From Paracidovorax wautersii (GTDB lineage Bacteria; Pseudomonadota; Gammaproteobacteria; Burkholderiales; Burkholderiaceae_C): 64,000 nt of DNA. Location of the stretch: assembly GCF_900113035.1 (NCBI RefSeq), contig NZ_FONX01000022.1:1-64000 (forward strand), written 5' to 3'. Made by a program: the position numbers and the translations under genes. The notes below the pieces were generated by a model. It saw only the letters and a list, made by a program, of their open reading frames with translations. It did no database searches and was not told where the DNA came from. Below, piece after piece: positions 24,663-32,847 of the stretch. Numbering within the stretch: position 1 is the stretch's first letter; each line of letters starts with the position of its first letter.

Positions 24663-27140
24663 TCAATCCACCACCGTCAGCTTGGCCACGGAGAGCGCCA
24701 GCCACTTGGTGCCGTGGCGCGGGAAGTTGACCTGGGCGCGGGCATCGTCGCCCGAGCCCTCCAGCGCCAGCACCTTGCCTTCGCCGAACTTGGTGTGGAA
24801 CACGGCCAGGCCCACGCGCAGGCCGTGGGCGGGAGGCGTCTTCTGCACCGGCACGGGCGGGCTGGCGAAGGTCTCGGACTTGAAGCCAAAACCGCCGCCA
24901 GCGCTTGATTTATAAGCGCCGCCTGCTCCGCTATTAGGAGCATAGGTACCAAAGCCCTGCTGCTTGGGCGTGATCCATTTCAGGGCCCCTTCAGGCAGTT
25001 CGTCGAAGAAGCGGCTCTTGATGTTGTAGCGGGTCTGGCCGTGCAGCAGCCGGGTCTGCGAATGGCTCAGGTAGAGGCGCTTGCGCGCGCGGGTGATGGC
25101 CACGTACATCAGGCGGCGTTCTTCCTCCAGGCCCTCGCGGTCGTTCATGGAGTTCTCGTGCGGGAACAGGCCCTCTTCCATGCCGCCGATGAAGACACCG
25201 TCGAACTCCAGCCCCTTGCTGGCGTGCACGGTCATGAGCTGCACCGCGTCCTGCCCGGCCTGGGCCTGGTTGTCGCCGGCCTCCAGCGCGGCGTGGGTCA
25301 GGAAGGCGGCCAGCGGCGACAAGGTTTCGCCCGTGTCGGCATCGACGATGCCGGCCACCGGCGGCAGCGGCTCGTCGGTCTGCGGCAGAGCCGGGTCCAA
25401 GCCCTGGCTGGCCGGGCTCTGCGAGAGGCCGGGCGCGGCGCGGCCGCCGTGCTCGTCCACCGGCAGGGCCACGGCGTCGCGGCCGAAGCCTTCCTGGGTG
25501 ACGAAGCTCTCGGCGGCGTTGACGAGTTCGTCCAGGTTCTCCAGCCGGTCGGCGCCTTCCTTTTCGTTGCGGTAGTGCTCCACCAGGCCGCTGGCCTCCA
25601 GCATCTGGCCGATGATGCCGCGCAGGTTCTGGCCCTGCGTCTGCTCGCGCATCACATCGACCAGCGCGACGAAGGCGCCCAGATTGGCGCCCGCCTTGCC
25701 GGGCACGGCGCTCACCGCGTCGTGCAGCGAGCAGCCGGCCTGCCGGGACGCGTCCTGCAGCACTTCGATGGTGCGCGCGCCGATGCCACGCGGCGGGAAG
25801 TTCACCACCCGCAGGAAGCTCGTGTCGTCGTGCGGGTTCTCCAGAAGGCGCAGGTAGGCCAGCGCGTGCTTGATTTCGGCACGCTCGAAGAAGCGCAGGC
25901 CGCCATAGACGCGGTAGGGCACCGAGGCATTGAAGAGCGCCGATTCGATCACCCGGCTCTGCGCATTGCTGCGGTAGAGCACGGCGATTTCCTTGCGCTC
26001 GAAGCCGTCGCTCCTCACCAGCTGCTTGATCTCATCGACCATCCACTGCGCCTCGGCCAGGTCGGTGGTGGACTCGTACACGCGCACCGGCTCGCCCGGG
26101 CCCTGCGTGGTGCGCAGGTTCTTGCCCAGCCGCTTGCTGTTGTGGCTGATGAGGGCGTTGGCGGAGTCGAGGATGTTGCTGTAGCTGCGGTAGTTCTGCT
26201 CCAGCTTGATCTGGCGCTCGACGCCGAACTCGCGCACGAAGTCGGCCATGTTGCCCACGCGCGCGCCGCGGAAGGCGTAGATGCTCTGGTCGTCGTCGCC
26301 CACGGCGATCACGCTGCCGTAAGTCTGCAGGCGCCCGCCCACCTGGTCGCCGGCCAGCTGCTTGAGCCAGGCGTACTGGAGCTTGTTGGTGTCCTGGAAT
26401 TCGTCCACCAGGATGTGCGCGAAGCGCCGCTGGTAGTGCTGGCGCACCGGGTCGTTGTCGCGCAGCAGCTCGAAGCTGCGCAGCATCAGCTCGCCGAAAT
26501 CGACCACGCCTTCGCGCTGGCACTGCTCTTCGTAGAGCTGGTAGATCTCCACCTTCTTGCGGCTGTCGGCATCGCGCGCATCCACGTCGCCGGGGCGCAG
26601 CCCCTCTTCCTTGCAGCCGCTGATGAAATAGGCCATCTGCTTGGGCGGAAAGCGCTCCTCGTCGATGTTGAACTGCTTGCACAGGCGCTTGACGGCCGAG
26701 AGCTGGTCCTGCGTGTCCAGGATCTGGAACGACTGCGGCAGCCCCGCCAGCTTGTAGTGCGCGCGCAGCAGGCGGTTGCACAGGCCGTGGAAGGTGCCGA
26801 TCCACATGCCGCGCACGCTCACCGGCAGCATCGCACCCAGGCGGGCGACCATTTCCTTGGCCGCCTTGTTGGTGAAGGTCACGGCCAGGATGCCGCCGGG
26901 CGTGGCGTAGCCGTTCTGCAGCAGCCAGGCGATGCGCGTGGTCAGCACGCGGGTCTTGCCCGATCCGGCGCCCGCGAGGATGAGCGCGTGGCCCGCCGGC
27001 AGCGTGACGGCGGCGAGCTGCTCGTCGTTCAGGTTCTGCAGCAGGGGCGAGGTGGCGGGATCGACGCGCGGCGCAGGGCCGGGCTCGCCAGCGCCGAAAG
27101 GCGCATCGTGCGCGCCGGAAAACAGGTCTTGAGAAGGCAT
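24663..27140 (-). CDS. uvrD: UvrD/PcrA-type ATP-dependent DNA helicase
   Basis: An 825-residue superfamily 1A 3'-5' helicase for nucleotide-excision and mismatch repair. Motif I is LILAGAGSGKTRVLTTRIAW near residue 57; then ILVDEFQDTNKLQY (motif II), VGDDDQSIYAFRGA (III), QLMTVHASKGLEFDGVFIGG (V) and EERRLMYVAITRARKRLYLS (VI). The C-terminal region ends in a KVLALEGSG Tudor-like segment. Just before it, residues about 734-747 are encoded by a two-hairpin repeat copy (24900-24941) that adds a Gly/Ser/Ala-rich stretch to the linker. ATG 27140 is chosen. An upstream in-frame start would extend translation into another repeat copy (27190-27206) and is less likely. Confidence 0.96.
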   Translation of the reverse strand: MPSQDLFSGAHDAPFGAGEPGPAPRVDPATSPLLQNLNDEQLAAVTLPAGHALILAGAGSGKTRVLTTRIAWLLQNGYATPGGILAVTFTNKAAKEMVARLGAMLPVSVRGMWIGTFHGLCNRLLRAHYKLAGLPQSFQILDTQDQLSAVKRLCKQFNIDEERFPPKQMAYFISGCKEEGLRPGDVDARDADSRKKVEIYQLYEEQCQREGVVDFGELMLRSFELLRDNDPVRQHYQRRFAHILVDEFQDTNKLQYAWLKQLAGDQVGGRLQTYGSVIAVGDDDQSIYAFRGARVGNMADFVREFGVERQIKLEQNYRSYSNILDSANALISHNSKRLGKNLRTTQGPGEPVRVYESTTDLAEAQWMVDEIKQLVRSDGFERKEIAVLYRSNAQSRVIESALFNASVPYRVYGGLRFFERAEIKHALAYLRLLENPHDDTSFLRVVNFPPRGIGARTIEVLQDASRQAGCSLHDAVSAVPGKAGANLGAFVALVDVMREQTQGQNLRGIIGQMLEASGLVEHYRNEKEGADRLENLDELVNAAESFVTQEGFGRDAVALPVDEHGGRAAPGLSQSPASQGLDPALPQTDEPLPPVAGIVDADTGETLSPLAAFLTHAALEAGDNQAQAGQDAVQLMTVHASKGLEFDGVFIGGMEEGLFPHENSMNDREGLEEERRLMYVAITRARKRLYLSHSQTRLLHGQTRYNIKSRFFDELPEGALKWITPKQQGFGTYAPNSGAGGAYKSSAGGGFGFKSETFASPPVPVQKTPPAHGLRVGLAVFHTKFGEGKVLALEGSGDDARAQVNFPRHGTKWLALSVAKLTVVD
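24900..24941. repeat. Two-hairpin palindromic repeat, copy E, inside uvrD
   Basis: Hairpin 1 is GCGCTT-N7-AAGCGC at 24901-24919. Hairpin 2 is GCTCC-N7-GGAGC at 24925-24941, with the usual 5-7-5 geometry but both arms changed so that pairing is kept. It is translated in frame as a low-complexity linker of the helicase. Confidence 0.55.
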
Positions 27141-27189
27141 CCCGCCATTGTAGGAACCCGGCCGCGCCCGCCGGGCCCCAAGGTCAAGC

Positions 27190-27227
27190 TCTATGCTTTC
27201 GATAGCAGAGGACGCAGCCTCCATGCG
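27190..27227. repeat. Two-hairpin palindromic repeat, copy F (upstream of uvrD)
   Basis: Hairpin 2 is TCTATGCTTTCGATAGC at 27190-27206, one arm mismatch. The second hairpin, GAGG-N6-CCTC, follows at 27208-27221, so the element lies in reverse orientation relative to copy A. It sits 50 nt upstream of the uvrD start and downstream of the rpiR-type stop. Confidence 0.55.
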
Positions 27228-27260
27228 CGCCGCGGGGCCCTGGAGCTAAACACGCCGCCA

Positions 27261-28190
27261 TCAGCCCAGCAGGCCGTCGAGCGCGTCGGATTCGAATTTC
27301 TGCCAGAGCGCGTCGCGCCGCTCCAGCGCCTCCTGCACCGCGCCATGGCGCAGCTGGGCCACGGCGGACACCAGCGCGTTGCACAGGAAGAAGGCCGCGG
27401 TGTACGAATCGAAAGGCGACGCATTGGCCGTGCGCGCCACCAGGGCGTGCTGCGCGTGCTGCACGATGGGCGCGACCGGGCTGTCGGTGAGGGCCACCAC
27501 GGTGGCGCCCTGCGCGCGGAAATGCTGCGCCGCCCGCAGGCTGCCGGCCGAATAGCGGCGGATGGTGAAGACCAGCAGCACATCCTGCGGCTGCACCCAC
27601 AAGAGCCGATCCACCACGAACGAGGCGCCCGCGCCCAGGTCCTGCACGCCGGGGCGGCACAGGTGCAGGTGCGTGGCCAGGTAGCTGGCCACGGGCGCGC
27701 TGTTCTTCTCGGCCAGCACGAAGACGCGGCCCTTGCCGCTGCCCAGCAGGCGGGCAATGGCCTCGAAGGCGGGCATGTCCAGCCCGCTGCGCGTGGCGGC
27801 CAGGTTGTGCTGGTCGTGCAGCAGGGCGTCGTCCACGCATTCGGCCAGGCTGCGGCTCGCGCCCAGCGTGGCCGGGGCGCGCTGCGCGGCGGTCTGCAGG
27901 CGCGAGGTGACTTCGGAACGCGCCTCCCGCCGCACCTCGGCCAGGCTGTCGTAGCCCAGCTTGGCGAACATCCGCACCACGGTGGAGGCGCTGGTGCCGG
28001 TGCGCGCCGCGATGGCGCTGGCGGAATCCAGCAGCCCGTCGGGATAGTGCCGCAGCAGGTCGTCGGCCAGCGCTCGCTCGCTGGCGGTCAGGGAGGCAGC
28101 GCGGGCAGCGAGCCGTTCGGTCAGGAGCATCTTGGGCAGGAAGGGAGAAGGCCAAACGCGAGCGGGTGCCCGGGTGCGCCGATTGTGCAT
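27261..28190 (-). CDS. RpiR/MurR-family transcriptional regulator
   Basis: About 309 residues. The N-terminal RpiR helix-turn-helix shows ERALADDLLRHYPDGLLDS, then ARTGTSASTVVRMFAKLGYD. A C-terminal SIS sugar-isomerase-like domain follows with VFVLAEKNSAPVASYLATHL and VLLVFTIRRYSAGSL. The family senses sugar phosphates or amino-sugar ligands and represses or activates catabolic genes. It diverges from the M20 carboxypeptidase-Bug operon (98 nt between starts) and probably controls it. Its start is ambiguous between ATG 28190 and ATG 28130; the former has GGGG at suitable spacing, the latter starts right at the conserved domain. Ligand not predictable. Confidence 0.86.
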   Translation of the reverse strand: MHNRRTRAPARVWPSPFLPKMLLTERLAARAASLTASERALADDLLRHYPDGLLDSASAIAARTGTSASTVVRMFAKLGYDSLAEVRREARSEVTSRLQTAAQRAPATLGASRSLAECVDDALLHDQHNLAATRSGLDMPAFEAIARLLGSGKGRVFVLAEKNSAPVASYLATHLHLCRPGVQDLGAGASFVVDRLLWVQPQDVLLVFTIRRYSAGSLRAAQHFRAQGATVVALTDSPVAPIVQHAQHALVARTANASPFDSYTAAFFLCNALVSAVAQLRHGAVQEALERRDALWQKFESDALDGLLG

Positions 28191-28288
28191 GCGGGCCCCG
28201 CCGCCAGCCAGCGCGAATTGCAACGTACATTGCAAACAAATATGATTCGTGAAATTTTCATTTCAACCATCATCTTCACGCCCAGGCC

Positions 28289-29473
28289 ATGCACTCCAAC
28301 CCTTCCCATGACGTCGCGGACGCCGCCGCCTCCGCCCAGCCCCTGCTCGACTGGCTCGCCTCGCAGGAACAGGCCATGGCGGACCTGCTGGCCCAGGTCG
28401 TGAACATCGACAGCGGCAGCGGCCACGAAGAGGGCGTGCGCCAGGTCGCGGCCCTGCTGCGCGGCCGGCTGGAGGCCGCCGGCATCGCCGTGCAGACCCT
28501 GCCCCAGCCGGGCTGGGGCGAATGCATCCTGGCCAAGGTGCCGGGCAGCGACGCCGCCGCCACCGGCCACTACCAGCTCATGGGCCACATGGACACCGTC
28601 TTCCCGCTGGGCACGGCGGCGCAGCGGCCCTGGCGCGTGGAAGGCGGCAAGGCCTACGGCCCGGGCGTGGCCGACATGAAGTCGGGCCTGGTGATGAACG
28701 TCTTCGTGGCCGAGGCGCTGGCGCGCTTCAAGGCCAACGCCACGCCCGTGCATCTGCTCTTCACCTGCGACGAGGAAGTGGGCTCGCCCACCTGCCGCAC
28801 CGTGATCCGCGAGCATGTGCAGGGCGCCCGCGCGGTGCTCAACGCCGAACCCGGCCGCATCAGCGGCAACGTGGTCAACGAGCGCAAGGGCTCCTACCAC
28901 CTGCACTTCGAGGTGCAGGGCGTGGCGGCGCATGCCGGCGTCAACCCCACGCAGGGCGCGAGCGCCATCGACGCGCTGGCCCGCAAGATCCTGGCGCTGC
29001 ATGCGCTCAATGGCTGCGAGCCCGGCATCACCGTGAACGTGGGCGTAGTGCAGGGCGGCATGGCCTCCAACGTGGTGGCTCCGCTCGCCACCGCGCACGT
29101 CGATCTGCGCTACACGGCAGAGAACGACCTGCAGGCCGTGCTGGCGCGCATCCAGGCCGTGATCGAAGAGGAATCGCTGCCGCGCACCAGCGGCCGCATC
29201 CTCGCCCAGACCGGCACCCTGCCCATGGCCCGCACGCCCGATGCGCTGCTGCAGACCTACCAGCGCTGCGCGGCGCAGGTCGGCTTCGCGGTCGATGGCG
29301 AGCCCACCGGCGGCGCGGCCGACAGCGGCATCACCTCGCAGATGGGCATTCCGTCGCTCTGCGCCCTGGGCCCCGTGGGCGGCTACGCGCACAGCGAGCG
29401 CGAGTTCTGCGACCTGGCCACCTTCGTGCCGCGCGCCCAGGCGCTGGCGCTCACGCTGCTGGCGCTGGGCTGA
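28289..29473 (+). CDS. M20 family metallopeptidase, glutamate carboxypeptidase (CPG2-like)
   Basis: A 394-residue di-zinc peptidase of the ArgE/DapE/CPG2 family. Metal ligands are seen in LMGHMDTVFP (about 98), GPGVADMKSG (Asp about 131), CDEEVGS with the catalytic Glu (about 161-163), and the C-terminal AHSEREF. A dimerisation domain with VAAHAGVNP sits in the middle. CPG2-type enzymes cleave C-terminal glutamate from folates and gamma- or alpha-glutamyl conjugates. The location here is probably the cytoplasm, since no clear signal peptide is seen. It heads an operon with a Bug binding protein and lies opposite an RpiR regulator, which suggests uptake and hydrolysis of a carboxylated conjugate. 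Confidence 0.9.
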   Translation: MHSNPSHDVADAAASAQPLLDWLASQEQAMADLLAQVVNIDSGSGHEEGVRQVAALLRGRLEAAGIAVQTLPQPGWGECILAKVPGSDAAATGHYQLMGHMDTVFPLGTAAQRPWRVEGGKAYGPGVADMKSGLVMNVFVAEALARFKANATPVHLLFTCDEEVGSPTCRTVIREHVQGARAVLNAEPGRISGNVVNERKGSYHLHFEVQGVAAHAGVNPTQGASAIDALARKILALHALNGCEPGITVNVGVVQGGMASNVVAPLATAHVDLRYTAENDLQAVLARIQAVIEEESLPRTSGRILAQTGTLPMARTPDALLQTYQRCAAQVGFAVDGEPTGGAADSGITSQMGIPSLCALGPVGGYAHSEREFCDLATFVPRAQALALTLLALG

Positions 29474-29550
29474 TCCGATCGCGCCCGCCCCACTTCACTT
29501 TCCCGTTTCCGTTTTTCGCTTTCGTTTCCTTGTTCGTTGACCTTCTGCAG

Positions 29551-30564
29551 ATGCCTTTCATGAACCGCATGTCCTCTTTCGCCTCCCGCCGCCAGATCCT
29601 CGCCACCGGCCTGGGCCTGGCCGGCGCCGCCGCCCTGCCCGCCTTCGCCACGGGCGCGGCCAAGTACCCCAGCCGGCCGATCACCCTGGTCGTGCCCTTC
29701 CCGCCCGGCGGCTCCGTGGACATGATGGCCCGCCAGTACACCGAAGCGCTGGGCCGCATCCTGGGCGTGCCCATGGTGGTGGACAACAAGCCCGGCGCGG
29801 GCGGCTCCATCGGCACGCAGCCGGTCGCGCGCGCCCCGGCCGACGGCTACACGCTGGTCGTGTCCTCGCAGAGCAGCCACCTGGCCAACCCGCTGGTGCA
29901 GCCCAAGCTGGGCTACGACCCCATCAAGGACTTCGAGAACATCGCCATCCTGGGCCGCCAGCCCAACGTGCTGGTGGTGCACCCGAGCGTGCCCGCCAAG
30001 ACCTTCGCCGAGTTCGTGGCCTACCTCAAGGCCAACCCCGGCCAGGTCAACTTCGCCACGGCCGGCGCCGGCAGCATGGGCCAGATCAATGCCGAGGCCT
30101 TCCTGCAGGCCGTGGGCGCCAAGGGCGTGCACATCCCCTACCGCGGCGGCTCGCCCTACGTGACGGCCATCCTGGGCGGCGAAGTGCAGTTCGCACTCGA
30201 CAACCTGCTGGTCTTCCTGCAGCACATCCAGGCCGGCAAGCTGCGCGCGCTGGCCGTGGCCTCCGACACGCGCGTCGCCCAGCTGCCCGACGTGCCCACC
30301 TTCGCCGAACTGGGCCTGCCCGCGCTCAACCAGACCTCGTGGACCGGCATCGCCGCGCCCGCCGGCACGCCGGCGGAGGTCGTCAAGACCCTGCACCGGG
30401 CCATCCGCAAGGCGGCGACCGAGCCGGCCATGATCGAAAACCTCAAGGCGCGCGGCGTGATCCCGCCCGAAGAGATGTCGCCCGCCGGCTTCGAGAAGAT
30501 GATGTCCGACCGCCTCGCCACCTACGGCGCCGTGGTGCGCAAGGCCAATATCAAGCCCGAGTGA
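29551..30564 (+). CDS. Bug-family (TctC) substrate-binding protein, Tat-type signal
   Basis: A 337-residue periplasmic binding protein. The N-terminus has SRRQILATGLGLAGAAALPA, a likely twin-arginine signal, then the Bug signature YPSRPITLVVPFPPGGSVDM, VVDNKPGAGGSIGTQ and VHIPYRGGSPYV. It lies 77 nt downstream of the M20 carboxypeptidase on the same strand, so it probably delivers that enzyme's substrate or product; no TctAB genes are near. Three in-frame ATGs (29551, 29560, 29569) are possible. I give the first, but none has a strong ribosome-binding site. Bug ligands are usually small carboxylates or amides. Confidence 0.9.
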   Translation: MPFMNRMSSFASRRQILATGLGLAGAAALPAFATGAAKYPSRPITLVVPFPPGGSVDMMARQYTEALGRILGVPMVVDNKPGAGGSIGTQPVARAPADGYTLVVSSQSSHLANPLVQPKLGYDPIKDFENIAILGRQPNVLVVHPSVPAKTFAEFVAYLKANPGQVNFATAGAGSMGQINAEAFLQAVGAKGVHIPYRGGSPYVTAILGGEVQFALDNLLVFLQHIQAGKLRALAVASDTRVAQLPDVPTFAELGLPALNQTSWTGIAAPAGTPAEVVKTLHRAIRKAATEPAMIENLKARGVIPPEEMSPAGFEKMMSDRLATYGAVVRKANIKPE

Positions 30565-30676
30565 GCTGACAGCGCCGCAGCGGCCGGCCGGCGGGCGCGC
30601 AGCACGGGCGATGGGCTTGTGGGAACATGGCGCGGCACGCCCATCCCCGAGCCCCTTTCCCACTGCCCAGCCCGCC

Positions 30677-31405
30677 ATGCCCACACCACGACGCCTCTCC
30701 GCTGCCGCATTCGCCACCGCCCTCATCGCCGGCGCACCGCTGCTGGCGCATTCGCAATCTCTCTGCTCCAGCGACGGGCAGGCCCAGCCCGTGGCGCTGG
30801 TCGAGCGCTTCATCAACGCCGACTGCGGCGACTGCTGGACCCAGCCCCCGGCCGTGGAGCCCGCGACCTCGGCCGTGGTGCTGGACTGGATCGTGCCCGG
30901 CAGCCGGCTGGGCGACGACGCCCCGCTGGCCACAGCGGCCCTGCGCGAATCGCAGGAACGGCTGGAGCAGCTGCACCGCCCGGTGGCGCAGGCCACCGAC
31001 ACCTACGTCAGCGACATCGGCCCCGCCGCTGCGGCTGCCGCCCCCGGCCGCCTGCGGGTGATGGTCGGGCCGGCGGTGAACGACTACCGGGCCGCAGGCA
31101 TCAGCCTGCCGCGCGGCAAGGCGCAGCAGCCCGCCTACCGCTACACCCTGCTGCTGACCGAGACGCTGCCGGCCGGCACCGAAGGATCGCCGGTCGCCCG
31201 CAACCTGGTGCGCAACGTGTTGCAGGACACCTGGAGCCAGGGCAACCAGCTGCCTCAAAGCGCTCGCGACCTGCTCTGGAAGGAAACCCGCCCCATGCGC
31301 ATTCCCGACGGCGCCAACCCCGACCGCATGAACGTGGTCGGCTGGCTCGAAGACGCGAGCGGGCGCATCGTGGCGGCCGCCCGCTCGCGCTGCACCGCGC
31401 CCTGA
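30677..31405 (+). CDS. Exported protein of unknown function with a CGDCW motif
   Basis: A 242-residue protein with a Sec signal peptide (about residues 1-28, LSAAAFATALIAGAPLLAHS). The mature part begins with SLCSSDGQAQPVALVERFIN and then ADCGDCW near residue 52, a CxxC that resembles a thioredoxin-like or DUF1223-like active site followed by WTQPP. No further family signature is recognised. A C-terminal Cys (ARSRCTAP) may pair with the Cys near the mature N-terminus. It is not obviously part of an operon: the Bug gene ends 112 nt upstream and guaC follows after 213 nt. A periplasmic redox or lipid-binding role is possible but unproven. Confidence 0.6.
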   Translation: MPTPRRLSAAAFATALIAGAPLLAHSQSLCSSDGQAQPVALVERFINADCGDCWTQPPAVEPATSAVVLDWIVPGSRLGDDAPLATAALRESQERLEQLHRPVAQATDTYVSDIGPAAAAAAPGRLRVMVGPAVNDYRAAGISLPRGKAQQPAYRYTLLLTETLPAGTEGSPVARNLVRNVLQDTWSQGNQLPQSARDLLWKETRPMRIPDGANPDRMNVVGWLEDASGRIVAAARSRCTAP

Positions 31406-31447
31406 CGCGGGCCTGCCGCCCCGCGGGCAGGGTTTGCGCCGCAGGGG

Positions 31448-31493
31448 TAGAATCAATCACCGGGCCCAAGTTTTTTGGCGTCCGGTTTTTTTT
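31448..31493 (+). promoter_or_regulatory. guaC leader: candidate -10 box and terminator-like hairpin
   Basis: TAGAAT (31448-31453) is a good -10 candidate. Immediately downstream, ACCGG (31459-31463) can pair with CCGGT (31482-31486), followed by eight T residues (31486-31493), about 126 nt before the guaC start codon. This looks like a leader terminator or attenuator. The stem is only 5 bp with a long loop. Confidence 0.4.
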
Positions 31494-31618
31494 GGTGCCT
31501 GCGCACAGCAGGGCTCGGCGACGCCGCACGGCGCGCCCTCCAGACCGGTCTCCAAGCCAAGCGCCCCATCGGGCAGGAAATTCTTCCTGCACGACCTTTC
31601 ACAGGAGCTTGGAATCTC

Positions 31619-32596
31619 ATGGAAATCTTCGACTACGACAACGTTCTTCTGCTGCCGCGCAAGTGCCGCGTGGAAAGCCGGTCCGAGTGCGACGCCAGCG
31701 TCACGCTGGGCCAGCGCACCTTCCGCCTGCCCGTGGTGCCCGCCAACATGAAGACCGTGGTGGATGAAAAGATCTGCCGCTGGCTGGCCGACAACGGCTA
31801 CTTCTACGTCATGCACCGCTTCGATCTGGACAACGTGCAGTTCGTGCGCGACATGCACGCGGCCGGCACCTTCGCCTCCATCTCGCTGGGCGTGAAGCAG
31901 CCCGACTACGCCACCGTGGACACCCTGGCCGCCGAAGGCCTGGTGCCCGAATACATCACCATCGACATCGCCCACGGCCATGCCGACAGCGTGAAGAACA
32001 TGATCGGCTACCTGAAGGAAAAGCTGCCGGGCTCCTTCGTCATCGCCGGCAACGTGGCCACGCCCGAAGCCGTGATCGACCTGGAGAACTGGGGCGCCGA
32101 CGCCACCAAGGTCGGCGTGGGCCCGGGCAAGGTGTGCATCACCAAGCTCAAGACCGGCTTCGGCACGGGCGGCTGGCAGCTCTCGGCGCTCAAGTGGTGC
32201 GCCCGCGTGGCCACCAAGCCCATCATCGCCGACGGCGGCATCCGCAGCCACGGCGACATCGCCAAGAGCATCCGCTTCGGCGCCACCATGGTCATGATCG
32301 GCTCGCTCTTCGCCGGCCACGAGGAATCGCCCGGCAAGACCGTGGAAGTCGATGGCGAACGCTTCAAGGAGTACTACGGCTCGGCCAGCGACTTCAACAA
32401 GGGCGAATACAAGCACGTCGAAGGCAAGCGCATCCTCGAACCCATCAAGGGCACGCTCGCCAGCACCCTGATCGAGATGGAGCAGGACGTGCAGAGCTCC
32501 ATCAGCTATGCCGGCGGCACCAAGCTGATGGACGTGCGCAAGGTGAACTACGTGATCCTGGGCGGCGACAACGCGGGCGAACACCTGCTGATGTGA
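31619..32596 (+). CDS. guaC: GMP reductase
   Basis: A 325-residue IMPDH/GMPR-family TIM-barrel enzyme that reduces GMP to IMP with NADPH in purine salvage. The catalytic Cys loop [17 protein letters not shown] sits near residues 170-186. The phosphate-binding region [20 protein letters not shown] and the flap [19 protein letters not shown] follow. It lacks CBS domains, distinguishing it from GuaB. The length matches the 325-residue form of the enzyme. The ATG at 31619 has an AGGAG site 10 nt upstream; a longer upstream reading frame shows no family resemblance. A strong terminator follows 9 nt after the stop. Confidence 0.93.
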   Translation: MEIFDYDNVLLLPRKCRVESRSECDASVTLGQRTFRLPVVPANMKTVVDEKICRWLADNGYFYVMHRFDLDNVQFVRDMHAAGTFASISLGVKQPDYATVDTLAAEGLVPEYITIDIAHGHADSVKNMIGYLKEKLPGSFVIAGNVATPEAVIDLENWGADATKVGVGPGKVCITKLKTGFGTGGWQLSALKWCARVATKPIIADGGIRSHGDIAKSIRFGATMVMIGSLFAGHEESPGKTVEVDGERFKEYYGSASDFNKGEYKHVEGKRILEPIKGTLASTLIEMEQDVQSSISYAGGTKLMDVRKVNYVILGGDNAGEHLLM

Positions 32597-32604
32597 AGCC
32601 CCGG

Positions 32605-32628
32605 GAGGGCCTGCACGCCCTCTTTTTT
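32605..32628 (+). terminator. Intrinsic terminator of guaC
   Basis: GAGGGC and GCCCTC form a 6-bp stem around CTGCAC, followed by six T residues, 9 nt after the stop codon. Confidence 0.88.
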
Positions 32629-32647
32629 CAAAATTTTTTCGCTGCAC

Positions 32648-32677
32648 TTGCGCCAACCGAAAAAATTCGTGCATAAT
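32648..32677 (+). promoter_or_regulatory. Promoter of tRNA-Lys
   Basis: TTGCGC (32648-32653) and CATAAT (32672-32677) with an 18-nt spacer stand 38 nt before the mature 5' end of the tRNA. The surrounding sequence is A/T-rich, as expected for a stable-RNA promoter. Confidence 0.6.
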
Positions 32678-32715
32678 TCGAGGCTCTGCAGCAACGCAGA
32701 CACGAATTAAAAAGT

Positions 32716-32791
32716 GGGTTCTTAGCTCAGTTGGTAGAGCAGCGGACTCTTAATCCGTAGGTCGAGTGTTCGAGTCACTCAGGACCCACCA
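32716..32791 (+). tRNA. tRNA-Lys, anticodon CTT
   Basis: A 76-nt tRNA with encoded CCA. The acceptor stem GGGTTCT pairs with AGGACCC (one G-T pair). The D arm carries AGCTCAGTTGGTAGAGC. The anticodon stem GCGGA/TCCGT encloses loop CTCTTAA with anticodon CTT at 32749-32751, reading the lysine codon AAG. The T arm is GAGTG-TTCGAGT-CACTC. Discriminator A then CCA at 32789-32791. All standard pairings are intact. Confidence 0.97.
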
Positions 32792-32811
32792 CTTACAAGC
32801 CGCAAGGCAAA

Positions 32812-32847
32812 AAAAGCCGAAGTCACATCAGTGACTTCGGCTTTTTT
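32812..32847. terminator. Bidirectional intrinsic terminator after tRNA-Lys
   Basis: GCCGAAGTCAC and GTGACTTCGGC form an 11-bp perfect stem with loop ATCA, flanked by an A-run on the left and six T on the right. It should stop transcription from either side. Confidence 0.92.

Noticed and set aside
27141-27224. Longer start for UvrD
   Set aside because: The extra 28 codons read through a dispersed repeat copy and have no homologous counterpart; the ATG at 27140 begins the expected short N-terminus.
25041-28403. A 1120-codon open frame on the plus strand
   Set aside because: It lies antisense to the uvrD and rpiR-type genes, has a His/Gln/Arg/Val-rich composition typical of the mirror frame of GC-rich coding DNA, and shows no family motif. 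Many similar long antisense frames across the window were set aside for the same reason.
31475-31618. N-terminal extension of GMP reductase
   Set aside because: The frame is open for 48 codons upstream but lacks any resemblance to the family, crosses the T-rich leader hairpin, and the ATG at 31619 has an AGGAG site and gives the standard length.
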